Assembly: GCF_003054555.1 (NCBI RefSeq)
Contig: NZ_CP026304.1
Location: 7,192,001-7,256,000 of the forward strand
DNA length: 64,000 bases
Reading direction: 5' to 3'
Source: Streptomyces lunaelactis
GTDB taxonomy: Bacteria; Actinomycetota; Actinomycetes; Streptomycetales; Streptomycetaceae
Part shown: piece after piece, positions 26,853 to 37,600 of the stretch
How the letters are laid out: each line of letters starts with the position of its first letter
Numbering within the stretch: position 1 is the first letter of the stretch
Notes under the pieces: model-generated
What the model was told of the DNA's origin: nothing
Seen by the model: only the letters and a program-made list of their open reading frames with translations
The model's database searches: none
Translations under genes and position numbers: made by a program

Positions 26853-26882
26853 CCTTTGTCCCGGGTGTGGAGAAAGTTGTAC
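26853..26882. promoter_or_regulatory. Shared element CCTTTGTCC-N11-AAAGTTG before the ROK gene
   Basis: CCTTTGTCC at 26853-26861, an 11-base gap, then AAAGTTGTAC at 26873-26882. The same two words with exactly the same spacing occur at 34341-34370, before the exported sugar dehydrogenase gene. The element lies about 95 bases before the ROK start. A shared operator, possibly for the ROK protein itself, is the simplest reading. Confidence 0.55.
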
Positions 26883-26977
26883 CCGAACCCCGCGCAAGTT
26901 CTTCCCAGTTCGTGAAAGCGCTGCTACGTTCCCCTCGAAAGCCCGACGGAGACGGCCGATCAGGCGGGGAGGGGCAC

Positions 26978-28168
26978 GTGAGACGTATGACCGCTCGACC
27001 CGCCAACGCGCACCAGGCGCGACTGCTCAGGCTGTTGCGCGACGGCGGGCCCAACTCCCGTGCCCAGCTCGGCGACCAGGTTGATCTGTCCCGCTCCAAG
27101 CTTGCGGTGGAGGTGGACCGGCTGCTCGAGACCGGGCTCGTGGTCGCGGACGGACTGGCCGCATCCCGCGGCGGACGCCGTTCCCACAACATCCGGCTCG
27201 CGCCCGCGCTGCGCTTCCTCGGCGTCGACATCGGCGCCACCTCGATCGATGTGGCCGTCACCAACGCGGAGCTCGAGGTGCTCGGCCACGTCAACCAGCC
27301 CATGGACGTACGCGAGGGCCCGGTCGCCGTCTTCGAGCAGGTGCTGTCGATGGCGGCCAAGCTCAGGGCCTCCGGACTCGCCGAAGGTTTCGACGGCGCG
27401 GGCATCGGAGTCCCAGGACCGGTCCGCTTCCCCGAGGGCGTGCCGGTCGCACCCCCGATCATGCCCGGCTGGGACGGCTTCCCGGTCCGCGAGGCGCTGA
27501 GCCAGGACCTCGGCTGCCCCGTCATGGTCGACAACGACGTGAATCTGATGGCGATGGGGGAGCAGCACGCGGGCGTCGCCCGCTCCGTGGGCGACTTCCT
27601 CTGCGTCAAGATCGGTACGGGCATCGGCTGCGGCATCGTCGTCGGCGGAGAGGTCTACCGCGGTACGACGGGCAGCGCCGGCGACATCGGCCACATCCAG
27701 GTCGAACCGGACGGCCGCGCCTGCGCCTGCGGCAACAGGGGCTGCCTGGAAGCCCACTTCAGCGGTGCCGCGCTCGCCCGCGACGCCGAGGACGCGGCGC
27801 GCTCCGGCCGTTCGGAGGAGCTCGCCGCCCGGCTCGAGACGGCCGGGAAGCTCACGGCCGTCGACGTCGCCGCCGCGGCGGCCGCGGGCGACGCCACCTC
27901 ACTCGACCTCATCCGCGAGGGCGGCAACCGCGTCGGCCAGGTCATCGCCGGGCTCGTCAGCTTCTTCAACCCGGGTCTTGTGGTGATCGGCGGCGGCGTG
28001 ACCGGCCTCGGCCACACGCTGCTGGCCAGCGTACGCACCCAGGTCTACCGGCAGTCACTGCCGCTGGCCACCGGCAATCTGCCCATCGTGCTGGGCGAGT
28101 TGGGACCGACCGCCGGAGTGATCGGCGCGGCCCGGCTCATCAGCGACCACCTGTTCTCGCCGGCCTGA
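26978..28168 (+). CDS. ROK-family transcriptional regulator
   Basis: The 396-residue protein has an N-terminal MarR-like winged helix (NAHQARLLRLLRDGG, SRSKLAVEVDRLLE) and a sugar-kinase-like ROK domain. The DIGATSIDVAV phosphate loop and the zinc motif CACGNRGCLEAH (near residues 247-258) are present. Such regulators bind sugars and repress transport operons. I chose GTG 26978 because GGAG lies 6 bases before it; ATG 26987 is in frame but too far from it. It heads a cluster with a ribose-type ABC transporter, its likely target. A shared upstream element (26853-26882) fits autoregulation. Confidence 0.9.
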   Translation: MRRMTARPANAHQARLLRLLRDGGPNSRAQLGDQVDLSRSKLAVEVDRLLETGLVVADGLAASRGGRRSHNIRLAPALRFLGVDIGATSIDVAVTNAELEVLGHVNQPMDVREGPVAVFEQVLSMAAKLRASGLAEGFDGAGIGVPGPVRFPEGVPVAPPIMPGWDGFPVREALSQDLGCPVMVDNDVNLMAMGEQHAGVARSVGDFLCVKIGTGIGCGIVVGGEVYRGTTGSAGDIGHIQVEPDGRACACGNRGCLEAHFSGAALARDAEDAARSGRSEELAARLETAGKLTAVDVAAAAAAGDATSLDLIREGGNRVGQVIAGLVSFFNPGLVVIGGGVTGLGHTLLASVRTQVYRQSLPLATGNLPIVLGELGPTAGVIGAARLISDHLFSPA

Positions 28169-28189
28169 CCGGGCCGGTCGATCACGAAC

Positions 28190-28250
28190 CACCAGCGCAA
28201 CCAGCACCAAGAGCGCAACCAGCACCATGAGCGTCACCAGCACCCCACGC
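28190..28250 (+). repeat. Short direct repeats in the ROK-ABC intergenic region
   Basis: The unit AGCGCAACCAGCACCAAG and degenerate copies (AGCGCAACCAGCACCATG, AGCGTCACCAGCACC) lie head to tail at about 18-base steps between the ROK stop and the ABC transporter. No hairpin or reading frame of interest was found; they may reflect slippage or repeated regulator contacts. Confidence 0.5.
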
Positions 28251-28290
28251 CCTGCCCGCTCACCGGCCGCACCCGCCGAGGGGATTCGTC

Positions 28291-29814
28291 ATGGCACCAG
28301 AACCACCCCTTCTCACCATGTCCGGCATCACCAAGTCGTTCCCGGGCGTCCGCGCTCTCGACGGCGTGGACCTCGAGGTCCAGGCCGGCGAGGTCCACTG
28401 CCTCCTCGGCCAGAACGGCGCCGGAAAGTCCACCCTCATCAAGGTGCTCGCCGGCGCCCATCAGCCCGACGACGGACAGATCACCTGGCGCGGCGAGACC
28501 GTCTCTCTGAAGTCACCCATCGCCGCCATGCGGCTCGGCATCGCGACCATCTACCAGGAGCTCGACCTCGTCGAAGGACTCTCCGTCGCCGAGAACGTCT
28601 TCCTCGGGCACGAGCCGACAGCCGCCGGATTCGTCGTACGCGGCCGGGAGGCCAGGTCGGCAACAGCCAAGCTGCTCAAGCGACTTGGCCACCCCGAGAT
28701 CGACCCGGGCCGCCATGTCGGCGACCTGTCCGCCGCCCAGCAGCAGATCGTCTCCATGGCCCGCGCCCTCTCCCACGAAGTACGCCTCATCGTGATGGAC
28801 GAGCCGTCGGCCGCCCTCGACCCCGACGAGGTCGACAACCTCTTCCGAATCGTCGGCGACCTGACCGCCGACGGGGTCGCCGTCGTCTACATCTCGCACC
28901 GCCTCGAGGAGATCCGGCGCATCGGCGACCGCGTGACCGTCCTCAAGGACGGCCGGGCCGTGGCCGTCGGACTCCCCGCCAAGTCCACGCCGACCCGCGA
29001 AGTCGTCGCGCTGATGACCGGACGGAACGTCGAGTACGTCTTCCCCGAGCGCCCGGCCAATGACAGTGCGGGGGCCCGGGAACCGGTCCTGCGAGTCGAA
29101 GGGCTGGCCAGGGAAGGGGAGTTCGCCCCCGTCGATCTGGAACTGCGGCCCGGCGAGATCGTCGGGCTCGCCGGACTCGTCGGCTCCGGGCGCTCCGAGA
29201 TCCTGGAGACGATCTACGGCGCCCGCAAGCCCAGCGCGGGCCGCGTCCTCGTCGACGGCAGCCCGCTGCGCCCCGGCAGCGTCCGCGCCGCCGTCCGCGC
29301 CGGAATCGGACTCGCCCCGGAGGAGCGCAAGGCGCAGGCGCTGCTGATGCTGGAGTCCGTCACGCGCAATGTCTCCGTCTCCACCCTGTCCCGCTTCTCC
29401 CGCGGCGGCTGGCTCGACCGCAAGGAGGAGCGCAGGGCCGCACAGCAGGCGACCAGGGAACTCTCCCTGCGCCCCGACAACCCCGACGCCCGCGTCCGTA
29501 CGCTCTCCGGCGGCAACCAGCAGAAGGCCGTACTCGCGCGCTGGCTGCTGCGCGGCTGCCGGGTGCTGCTGCTCGACGAGCCCACCCGGGGCGTCGACGT
29601 CGGCGCGCGCGCCGAGCTCTATGCCGTGATCCGCCGGCTGGCCGACGAAGGTCTCGCCGTACTTCTCGTATCCAGCGAAGTGCCGGAAGTGCTGGGCCTC
29701 GCCGACCGGGTGCTGGTGCTCCGCGAAGGCAGCGTCGTGCACGCGGCGGACGCCCGGCAGCTCGACGAGCACCGCGTACTCGACCTTGTGATGGAAGGGA
29801 GCCCGAAGGCATGA
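28291..29814 (+). CDS. Sugar ABC transporter ATP-binding protein (ribose/CUT2 type, two ABC domains)
   Basis: The 507-residue protein carries two fused ATPase domains, as in RbsA/MglA. The first has Walker A GQNGAGKST (40-48), a degenerate signature near LSAAQQQ and Walker B LIVMDEPSAAL. The second has a non-canonical P-loop (GLVGSGRSE), signature LSGGNQQK and Walker B LLLDEPTRGVD. It energises import of a monosaccharide or related polyol. GAGGGG precedes the ATG at 28291. The permease gene overlaps the stop by ATGA. Confidence 0.93.
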   Translation: MAPEPPLLTMSGITKSFPGVRALDGVDLEVQAGEVHCLLGQNGAGKSTLIKVLAGAHQPDDGQITWRGETVSLKSPIAAMRLGIATIYQELDLVEGLSVAENVFLGHEPTAAGFVVRGREARSATAKLLKRLGHPEIDPGRHVGDLSAAQQQIVSMARALSHEVRLIVMDEPSAALDPDEVDNLFRIVGDLTADGVAVVYISHRLEEIRRIGDRVTVLKDGRAVAVGLPAKSTPTREVVALMTGRNVEYVFPERPANDSAGAREPVLRVEGLAREGEFAPVDLELRPGEIVGLAGLVGSGRSEILETIYGARKPSAGRVLVDGSPLRPGSVRAAVRAGIGLAPEERKAQALLMLESVTRNVSVSTLSRFSRGGWLDRKEERRAAQQATRELSLRPDNPDARVRTLSGGNQQKAVLARWLLRGCRVLLLDEPTRGVDVGARAELYAVIRRLADEGLAVLLVSSEVPEVLGLADRVLVLREGSVVHAADARQLDEHRVLDLVMEGSPKA

Positions 29815-30845
29815 CGCAGCCAGCCTCTCCGGCGAAGCACGACGCGCCGATACCCGCCGCCAAGCCGGCACCGGACAAAGGCAGTTGGCAACGCCCGCTC
29901 GGGCTGCGCCCCGATGTCCGCAATCTTTCGCTGCTGGGCGTCCTCGCCGTCCTGATCGCGGTCGGCGGCATCACCAAGCCCGACGAATTCCTCGCCACGA
30001 GCAACCTCCAGCTCGTCCTCACCCAGGCCTCGATCATCGGCGTCGTCACCGTCGGCATGACCTTTGTGATCACCAGCGGCGGCATCGATCTGTCGGTCGG
30101 CGCGATCGTGGCACTCGCCTCGGTGTGGGCGACAACGTTGGCAACACAGGAGTACGGCTTCGCGGGCATCCTCTTCACCGCCGTGATCGTCGGACTCGGC
30201 TGCGGTCTGGTGAACGGACTGCTCATCGCGTACGGCGGGATGGTGCCGTTCATCGCGACGCTCGCGATGCTCGCATCGGCCCGCGGACTCGCCCTCCAGA
30301 TCACGGACGGCAAGACCCAGATGGTCACCGTGAACTCCGTGCTCGACCTCGGCATCAAGGACGCGTACATCCTCGGCATCCCGCCGCTGGTGCTGGTCTT
30401 CGCGGCGGTCACCGTCGTCGGCTGGCTGCTGCTGAACCGTACGACCTTCGGACGCCGCACCGTCGCGGTCGGCGGCAACGCGGAAGCCGCCCGCCTCGCC
30501 GGCATCGACGTACGCCGCCAGCGGCTCTACCTCTATCTGCTGTCCGGCCTGTGCTGCGGAATCGCCGCATTCATGCTGATCGTCCTCGCCGGATCCGGTC
30601 AGAACACCAACGGCAATCTCTACGAACTCGACGCCATCGCCGCGGCGATCATCGGCGGCACGCTGCTCAGCGGCGGCCGGGGCACCATCGTCGGCTCGGT
30701 CCTCGGCGTCCTCGTCTTCACCACGATCACCAACATCTTCGCCCTCAACAACCTCGAGAGCGCCGTCCAGCAGATCGCCAAGGGCGCGATCATCGTCGCC
30801 GCCGTCCTCGTGCAGCACCGCACCCTGCGAGGCGGCGAAGCCTGA
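29811..30845 (+). CDS. Sugar ABC transporter permease (ribose/CUT2 type)
   Basis: The 344-residue protein has about nine membrane helices and the RbsC-type pattern: ITSGGIDLSVGAIVAL in the second core helix, GLVNGLLIAYGGMVPFIATLAML, and GGNAEAARLAGIDV in the cytoplasmic coupling loop. The hydrophilic N-terminus of about 35 residues is usual in actinomycetes. It forms the membrane channel with the two-domain ATPase before it and the binding protein after it. Confidence 0.93.
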   Translation: MTQPASPAKHDAPIPAAKPAPDKGSWQRPLGLRPDVRNLSLLGVLAVLIAVGGITKPDEFLATSNLQLVLTQASIIGVVTVGMTFVITSGGIDLSVGAIVALASVWATTLATQEYGFAGILFTAVIVGLGCGLVNGLLIAYGGMVPFIATLAMLASARGLALQITDGKTQMVTVNSVLDLGIKDAYILGIPPLVLVFAAVTVVGWLLLNRTTFGRRTVAVGGNAEAARLAGIDVRRQRLYLYLLSGLCCGIAAFMLIVLAGSGQNTNGNLYELDAIAAAIIGGTLLSGGRGTIVGSVLGVLVFTTITNIFALNNLESAVQQIAKGAIIVAAVLVQHRTLRGGEA

Positions 30846-30906
30846 CCCCGCCCCACCCCTCCACTTCACCATCTGTCGTACCGCCCAGCCGAAGGGTTGA
30901 TCCGTC

Positions 30907-31953
30907 ATGCCAGAAATCCCAGCCACCAGCCGCAGAGGCCTGCTGTTCGGGACCGCCGCCGTGTCCGCGGGCGCGCTGCTGACCGCCTGCACCAGCAACG
31001 AACCCAAGAAGACCGAAACGGCCGGCAACAATGTCCCGGCCGCCGACGACAAGCCGGGCAAGGCCGTCACCATCGGATTCGCCGGACCGCAGGCCGACCA
31101 CGGCTGGCTCAACGCCATCAACGAGAACGCCAAGTCGCGGGCGAAGAAGTACTCCGAGGTGACCCTGGAGATCACCGAGGGCTCCAACGACACCGCCGCC
31201 CAGATCGGCCAGGTCCAGACGCTGATCAACAAGAAGGTCGACGTCCTGGTGATCCTGCCGGCCGACGGCAAGGCCCTTACCCAGGTCGGTCTGCAGGCGA
31301 TGAAGGCGGGCATCCCCGTCATCAACCTGGACCGGATCTTCGCGTCCCCCCAGGCCTACCGCTGCTGGATCGGCGGCGACAACTACGGCATGGGACTCAA
31401 CGCCGGCAACTACATCGGCGAGCAGCTGAAGGACAAGCCGAACGCCAAGGTCATCGAACTCGCCGGACTCGACAATCTGGAGCTCACCAAGCAGCGCACC
31501 CAGGGCTTCGACGACGCGCTGAAGAACTACCCCAACATCAAGAAGGTCGCCCGCCAGGCGGCCGACTTCACCGTCGAGTCCGGCCAGGCGAAGATGGCGC
31601 AACTCCTCCAGGCGCAGAGCCAGTTCGACGCCCTGTGGAACCACGACGACGACCAGGGCGTCGGCGCGCTGCGCGCCATCGCACAGGCGGGCCGCAAGGA
31701 CTTCCTGATGGTCGGCGGCGCCGGAGCCAAGTCCGCGATGGACGCCATCAAGGCCGACAACAGCGTCCTGAAGGCCACCGTCCTCTACCCGCCCACGATG
31801 GCCGCCTCCGCCATCGACCTCGCCCGCGCACTCGGGCAGGCCAAGGGGGTTGCCGGGATGTCCGAGTTGGAGATCCCGGCCTCGATCACCCTGTACTCGG
31901 CCGTCGTCACCAAGGACAACGTCGCCCAGTACCTGCCCACCGGCTTCAGCTGA
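30907..31953 (+). CDS. Sugar ABC transporter substrate-binding lipoprotein
   Basis: The 348-residue protein starts with a twin-arginine type signal (SRRGLLFGTAAVSAGALL) ending in a lipobox LTAC, so it should be Tat-exported and lipid-anchored. The mature part is a type I (ribose-binding-like) periplasmic binding fold: TIGFAGPQADHGWLNAIN, LINKKVDVLVILPAD, IPVINLDR. It captures the sugar for the adjacent permease. It is separated from the permease gene by 61 bases, which can help raise its expression. The ligand cannot be read from sequence. Confidence 0.92.
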   Translation: MPEIPATSRRGLLFGTAAVSAGALLTACTSNEPKKTETAGNNVPAADDKPGKAVTIGFAGPQADHGWLNAINENAKSRAKKYSEVTLEITEGSNDTAAQIGQVQTLINKKVDVLVILPADGKALTQVGLQAMKAGIPVINLDRIFASPQAYRCWIGGDNYGMGLNAGNYIGEQLKDKPNAKVIELAGLDNLELTKQRTQGFDDALKNYPNIKKVARQAADFTVESGQAKMAQLLQAQSQFDALWNHDDDQGVGALRAIAQAGRKDFLMVGGAGAKSAMDAIKADNSVLKATVLYPPTMAASAIDLARALGQAKGVAGMSELEIPASITLYSAVVTKDNVAQYLPTGFS

Positions 31954-31997
31954 CCGGCGTGCCCGCCCCCACCGAGCAACCGATGAGAGGAACCCGC

Positions 31998-33248
31998 ATG
32001 GAACAGAGGGACAGTGAGGCCGCTCCGCCGACGCTGGGCGTGGGCATGGTCGGTTACGCGTTCATGGGCGCCGCCCACTCACAGGGGTGGCGCACCGCGG
32101 GACGCGTCTTCGATCTGCCCATGCGGCCGGTCCTCGCCGCGATCGGCGGCCGTGACGCGGCCGCCGTGCGCGCAGCGGCCGTCAAACACGGCTGGGCGGC
32201 GGCGGAGACCGACTGGCGCGACCTCGTGACCCGCGACGATGTGCAGCTCGTCGACATCTGCACACCGGGGGACAGCCATGCGGAGATCGCCGTCGCGGCG
32301 CTGGAGGCGGGCAAGCACGTGCTGTGCGAGAAGCCGCTCGCCAACTCCGTCGCCGAGGCCGAGACGATGGTCGCGGCGGCGGAACTGGCAAGAGAACGCG
32401 GCCAGTTGGCGATGGTCGGCTTCAACTACCGGCGGGTGCCCGCGATCGCGTACGCCCGCCGGCTGATCGCCGACGGCAGGCTCGGGACGCTGCGCCACGT
32501 GCGCTTCACCTATCTGCAGGACTGGCTGGTCGACCCCGACTTCCCGCTCACCTGGCGGCTCGAGCGCGAGCACGCGGGCTCGGGGGCCCTCGGCGACCTG
32601 GGCGCGCACATCGTGGACCTCGCGCAGTATCTGGCGGGGGAGCCGCTGGTCGGGGTCTCGGCGCTGTCGGAGACCTTCGTACGGGAGAGGCCCTTGCTCG
32701 CGGGGGCCTCGGCCGGTCTCTCCGCGTCCGGCGGCGTCGAGCGGGGAGCGGTCACCGTCGACGACGCGGCCCTGTTCACCGGGCGGCTGGCGTCGGGGGC
32801 GCTCGCCTCCTTCGAGGCCACCCGGATGGCCTCGGGGCGCAAGAACGCTCTGCGGCTCGAAATCAACGGCGAGCTGGGGTCGTTGGCCTTCGACCTGGAG
32901 CGGCTGAACGAGCTCTCCTTCCACGACCACACCGAGCCCGCCGCCTCCTCCGGCTTCCGGCGGATCCTGGTCACCGAGCCGGAGCATCCGTATCTGGAGG
33001 CGTGGTGGCCGCCCGGCCACGCACTCGGCTACGAACACACCTTCGCCCACCAGGCGCGCGATCTGGTCGAGGCGATCGCCACGGGCACCGACCCGGCGCC
33101 GTCGTTCGCCGACGGGCTTCAGGTGCAGCGGGTGCTCGCGGCGGTGGAGGAGAGCGCGGAGAAGAACGCGGTCTTCACCCCCGTACCGACAGCACCGCAG
33201 GCATCCGCACAGGCATCCGCACAGACATCCGTACAGGCACAGGTCTAG
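31998..33248 (+). CDS. Gfo/Idh/MocA-family NAD(P)-dependent oxidoreductase
   Basis: The 416-residue protein has a Rossmann N-terminus (GVGMVGYAFMGAAHSQGW), the family signature VLCEKPLANS with the catalytic Lys, and the C-terminal alpha/beta domain with GALGDLGAHIVDLAQYL. Members oxidise or reduce sugars or inositols, often at C3. ATG 31998 follows GAGAGGA. The last 25 residues are a low-complexity Gln/Ala/Ser tail with a short repeat (QASAQASAQTS). It follows the binding-protein gene and precedes a TIM-barrel isomerase-like gene, so it probably acts on the imported sugar. Confidence 0.9.
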   Translation: MEQRDSEAAPPTLGVGMVGYAFMGAAHSQGWRTAGRVFDLPMRPVLAAIGGRDAAAVRAAAVKHGWAAAETDWRDLVTRDDVQLVDICTPGDSHAEIAVAALEAGKHVLCEKPLANSVAEAETMVAAAELARERGQLAMVGFNYRRVPAIAYARRLIADGRLGTLRHVRFTYLQDWLVDPDFPLTWRLEREHAGSGALGDLGAHIVDLAQYLAGEPLVGVSALSETFVRERPLLAGASAGLSASGGVERGAVTVDDAALFTGRLASGALASFEATRMASGRKNALRLEINGELGSLAFDLERLNELSFHDHTEPAASSGFRRILVTEPEHPYLEAWWPPGHALGYEHTFAHQARDLVEAIATGTDPAPSFADGLQVQRVLAAVEESAEKNAVFTPVPTAPQASAQASAQTSVQAQV

Positions 33249-33257
33249 GAGGTCCGA

Positions 33258-34262
33258 ATGCCCCGTCCGTTCACGCTCTTCACCGGCCAGTGGGCCGATC
33301 TGCCGCTCGAGGAGGTCTGCCGGCTCGCGCGCGACTTCGGTTACGACGGGCTCGAACTGGCCTGCTGGGGCGACCACTTCGAGGTCGACAAGGCGCTCGC
33401 CGACCCCTCGTACCTCGACGGCCGGCACGCGCTGCTCGAGAAGTACGGCCTCACGTGCTGGGCGATCTCCAACCATCTGGTCGGTCAGGCGGTCTGCGAC
33501 AGCATCATCGACGAACGCCACCAGGCCATCCTGCCCGCCCGGATCTGGGGCGACGGGGACGGAGAGGGCGTACGGCAGCGGGCCGCGGCCGAGATCAAGG
33601 ACACCGCGCGTGCGGCGGCCGCCTTCGGAGTCCGTACGGTCATCGGCTTCACCGGCTCGTCGATCTGGCATCTGCTGGCGATGTTCCCGCCGGTGCCCGA
33701 GCGGATGATCGAGCGCGGTTACGAGGACTTCGCGGAGCGCTGGAACCCGATCCTCGACGTCTTCGACGCGGAGGGCGTGCGCTTCGCCCACGAGGTGCAC
33801 CCCAGCGAGATCGCGTACGACTACTGGACCACGAAGCTGGCGCTGGAGGCGGTCGGCAACCGGCCGGCCTTCGGGCTCAACTTCGACCCGAGTCACTTCG
33901 TCTGGCAGGACCTGGACCCGGTCGGTTTCCTCTACGACTTCCGGGACCGGATCTACCACGTGGACTGCAAGGAGGCGCGCAAGCGGCTCGACGGCCGCAA
34001 CGGCCGGCTCGGCTCCCATCTCCCCTGGGGCGACCCGCGGCGCGGCTGGGACTTCGTCTCGGCCGGGCACGGTGACGTGCCGTGGGAGGACGTCTTCCGG
34101 ATGCTGCGCTCGATCGGTTACGACGGGCCGATCTCGGTGGAGTGGGAGGACGCGGGCATGGACCGCATGGTGGGCGCCCCGGAAGCGCTTGCCGATCTGA
34201 AGCGATTCGATTTCGACCCGCCCACGGCCTCCTTCGACGCGGCCTTCGGGGGCGGCGACTAG
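33258..34262 (+). CDS. Sugar phosphate isomerase/epimerase-like TIM-barrel protein
   Basis: The 334-residue protein belongs to the xylose-isomerase-like TIM-barrel group (IolE/IolH-like). Typical barrel strands and metal-site residues include [42 protein letters not shown] and ISVEWEDAG. Such proteins isomerise, epimerise or dehydrate sugars; some act on keto-sugars made by Gfo/Idh enzymes. The start ATG 33258 has AGGAGG 5 bases before it and lies 9 bases after the oxidoreductase stop. Confidence 0.88.
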   Translation: MPRPFTLFTGQWADLPLEEVCRLARDFGYDGLELACWGDHFEVDKALADPSYLDGRHALLEKYGLTCWAISNHLVGQAVCDSIIDERHQAILPARIWGDGDGEGVRQRAAAEIKDTARAAAAFGVRTVIGFTGSSIWHLLAMFPPVPERMIERGYEDFAERWNPILDVFDAEGVRFAHEVHPSEIAYDYWTTKLALEAVGNRPAFGLNFDPSHFVWQDLDPVGFLYDFRDRIYHVDCKEARKRLDGRNGRLGSHLPWGDPRRGWDFVSAGHGDVPWEDVFRMLRSIGYDGPISVEWEDAGMDRMVGAPEALADLKRFDFDPPTASFDAAFGGGD

Positions 34263-34612
34263 ACCTGACCGGGTCGATCGGTCCAGGTCCGCGCCCGGTG
34301 GTGGATTCGCCGCCGGGCCGGTCCGGCCTGCCCGGTGACGCCTTTGTCCTGCGGTAGGAAAAAGTTGAACTTCCCTGCTGCACAAGGGCTTTCCGTCCCG
34401 GACGAACCCGGATACGGTCCATGAGGTGTACAGGACATAGGTGGTCCCCGGCGTGACGGCGCACTCCGGATCCCACGGAAATCAGCCCGGTGCGCGGTGC
34501 AGGACGAGCACCGCCCCGAGAGCGCAGCGGACGCGCTCCACCCGCAGCCTGCCCGGCGATTGAGGGCAGAGCACCGCCCGCCCGTTCGACCGGCCACTCC
34601 CGGAGGACATTC
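34263..34612. promoter_or_regulatory. 350-base intergenic region before the exported sugar dehydrogenase
   Basis: No gene is seen here. It holds the element CCTTTGTCC-N11-AAAGTTG at 34341-34367 (with an 11-bp palindrome AAGTTGAACTT at 34362-34372), matching the one before the ROK gene. It also holds a dispersed-repeat segment with CCCGGCGATTGAGG ending at 34565, and the GGAGG ribosome binding site at 34602-34606. The promoter of the downstream gene probably lies just after the shared element. Confidence 0.6.
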
Positions 34613-37600
34613 GTGCACAGGAAAAGGCTCAGAACCCGCAAGGCACTCGCACTCCTCACCGGCAGTCTTCTCGCCGCGACCTCGCTCGTATTCACCGCGC
34701 CGCAGATCGCGGCCGCCGCCGACCCCGAGCCGGCCGCCGAGGAATTCCAGCAGGTCACCCTCGCCAAGGGCGGTGAGGAGACCGGCGAACCGATGTCGCT
34801 GGCGGTCCTGCCCGACCGCAGTGTGCTGCACACCTCACGCAACGGCGAGCTGCGGATGACCGACAGCGCCGGCAACACCCGTGTCGTCGGCACCATCCCC
34901 GTCTACTCGCACGACGAGGAGGGTCTCCAAGGCATCGGTCTGGACCCGAAGTTCAGCGAGAACCGCGCGATCTATCTGTACTACGCACCCCCGCTGAGTA
35001 CCCCCGCGGGCGACGCCCCCAACACGGGCACCCCCGAGGACTTCGCTAAGTTCGACGGCGTCAACCGCCTCTCGCGCTTCGTCCTCAAGGCCGACGGCAC
35101 TCTCGACAACGCCAGCGAGAAGAAGGTCATCGACGTCCCGGCGACGCGCGGCATCTGCTGTCACGTCGGCGGCGACATCGACTTCGACGCCCAGGGCAAT
35201 CTGTATCTGTCGACCGGCGACGACTCCAACCCCTTCGCCTCCGACGGTTACACCCCGATCGACGAGACGCCGGGCCGCAACCCCGCGTACGACGCCCGCC
35301 GCACCTCGGGCAACACCAACGACCTGCGCGGCAAGCTTCTGCGGATCAAGGTCGCCGACGACGGCTCGTACACCGTCCCCGACGGCAACCTCTTCGCGCC
35401 CGGGACCGACAGGACCCGGCCCGAGATCTACGCCATGGGCTTCCGCAATCCCTTCCGGTTCAGCGTCGACAAGAAGACCGGCATCGTCTACCTCGGCGAC
35501 TACGGGCCCGACGCGGGCGCGGCCGACCCCAAGCGCGGCCCGGCCGGCCAGGTCGAGTTCGCCAGGATCACGCAGCCCGGGAACTTCGGCTGGCCCTTCT
35601 GCACCGGCAAGAACAACGCCTACGTCGACTACGACTTCGTGACCAAGACGTCCGGAGCCGCCTTCGACTGCGCGGCGCCCAAGAACGAGTCGCCGTACAA
35701 CACCGGCCTCGTCGACCTGCCGCCGGCGCAGCCCGCCTGGATCCCGTACGACGGCGGCTCACTGCCCGAGTTCGGCACCGGCTCCGAGTCCCCGATGGGC
35801 GGGCCCGTCTACCGCTACGACGCGGCCTCCACGTCCCCGGTGAAGTTCCCGGAGGCGTACGACGGAGACTTCTTCGCCGGTGAGTTCGGCCGCCGCTGGA
35901 TCAAGCGGATCGAGCAGGGCGAGGACGGCGCGGTCCAGTCCATCAACCCCGTGCCATGGACCGGCACCCAGATCATGGACATGGCCTTCGGCCCGGACGG
36001 CGCGCTGTACGTACTCGACTACGGCACCGCCTGGTTCGGGGGCGACGAGAACTCCGGCCTCTACCGGATCGAGAACGCCACCGGCGGACTCTCCCCGGTC
36101 GCCGAGGCAGCCGCCAACAAGACCTCCGGCAAGGCCCCGCTGCGGGTCGCCTTCTCCTCGGCCGGCACCACCGACGGCGACGGTGACACCCTCACGTACG
36201 CCTGGGACTTCGGCGACGGCGGCACATCCACCGCGGCCAACCCCACGTACACGTACAAGAAGAACGGCACCTACACGGCGACCGTCACCGCCAAGGACCC
36301 GACCGGCCGCACCGGCTCGGCCGGCGTCCATGTCGTCGTCGGCAACACCGCGCCCAAGGTGACCCTGGAACTCCCGGCCGAGGGAGCGCTGTTCAGCTTC
36401 GGCGACGAGATCCCCTTCAAGGTGACGGTCACCGACCCGGAGGACGGGCCGGTCGACTGCGCCAAGGTGAAGGTGACCTACATCCTCGGCCATGACAGCC
36501 ACGGCCACCCCGTCACCTCGGCCAACGGCTGCACCGGCACCATCAAGACCTCCGCCGACGGCGGCCACGACCCCAACGCCAATATCTTCGGAGTCTTCGA
36601 CGCCGAGTACACCGACGGCGGGGGCGGCGGCCAGGCCGCGCTCACCGGCCACGACCAGGCGCAGCTCCAGCCGCGCCACCGGCAGGCCGAGCACTACAAC
36701 AACTCCTCGGGCATCAAGATCTACGACAAGGCGAGCGCGCACGGCGGCAAGACCGTCGGAGACATCCACAACGGCGACTGGATCTCCTTCAAGCCCTACA
36801 ACCTGACCGGGTCCACCAAGCTCACCGCCCGGATCTCCTCCGGCGGCGCCGGCGGCTTCCTCGAGGTGCGCACCGGCTCGGCGAACGGCCCGATCCTCGG
36901 CTCGGCGCCCGTGCCCGTCACCGGCAGCTGGGACACCTTCCAGGACATCGACGTACCCCTGCGGGCCGTACCGAAGAAGACCACCGAACTCTTCCTGGTC
37001 TTCAAGGGCGGTGACGGAGCACTCTACGACGTCGACGACTTCGAGCTCTCCAACAGCGCACCGGACCGGACCGCCAAGCGTGTCCTGGTCTTCTCCAAGA
37101 CCGCCGGCTTCCGGCACGACTCCATCCCGGCCGGCGTCGCCGCACTGAAGGAACTCGGCGCGTCCAGCAACATCACGGTCGACGCCACCGAGGAGGCCGC
37201 GCAGTTCACCACCAGCAACCTCGCCCGGTACGACGCGGTCGTCTTCCTGTCCACCACCGGTGACGTACTGGGCGCCGAGCAGCAGAAGGCGTTCGAGAAC
37301 TTCATCACCACCGGTGGCGGGTACGTGGGCGTGCACGCCGCGGCCGACACCGAGTACGACTGGCCCTTCTACGGCGGGCTCGTCGGCGCGTACTTCGCCG
37401 GGCACCCGCAGATCCAGCCCGCCACCGTGCGGGTCGAGGACCACACGCACCCGTCGACCGCGCATCTGGACGACGCCTGGGAGCGCACCGACGAGTGGTA
37501 CAACTACCGCACCAACCCGCGCGGCAAGGCCCGGGTGCTGGCGACCCTGGACGAAACCACCTATCAGGGCGGCACCATGAAGGGCGACCACCCGATCGCC

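Noticed and set aside
28190..28250. Possible CRISPR-like array
   Set aside because: Only two to three 18-base copies with no spacers and no cas genes; listed as simple direct repeats.
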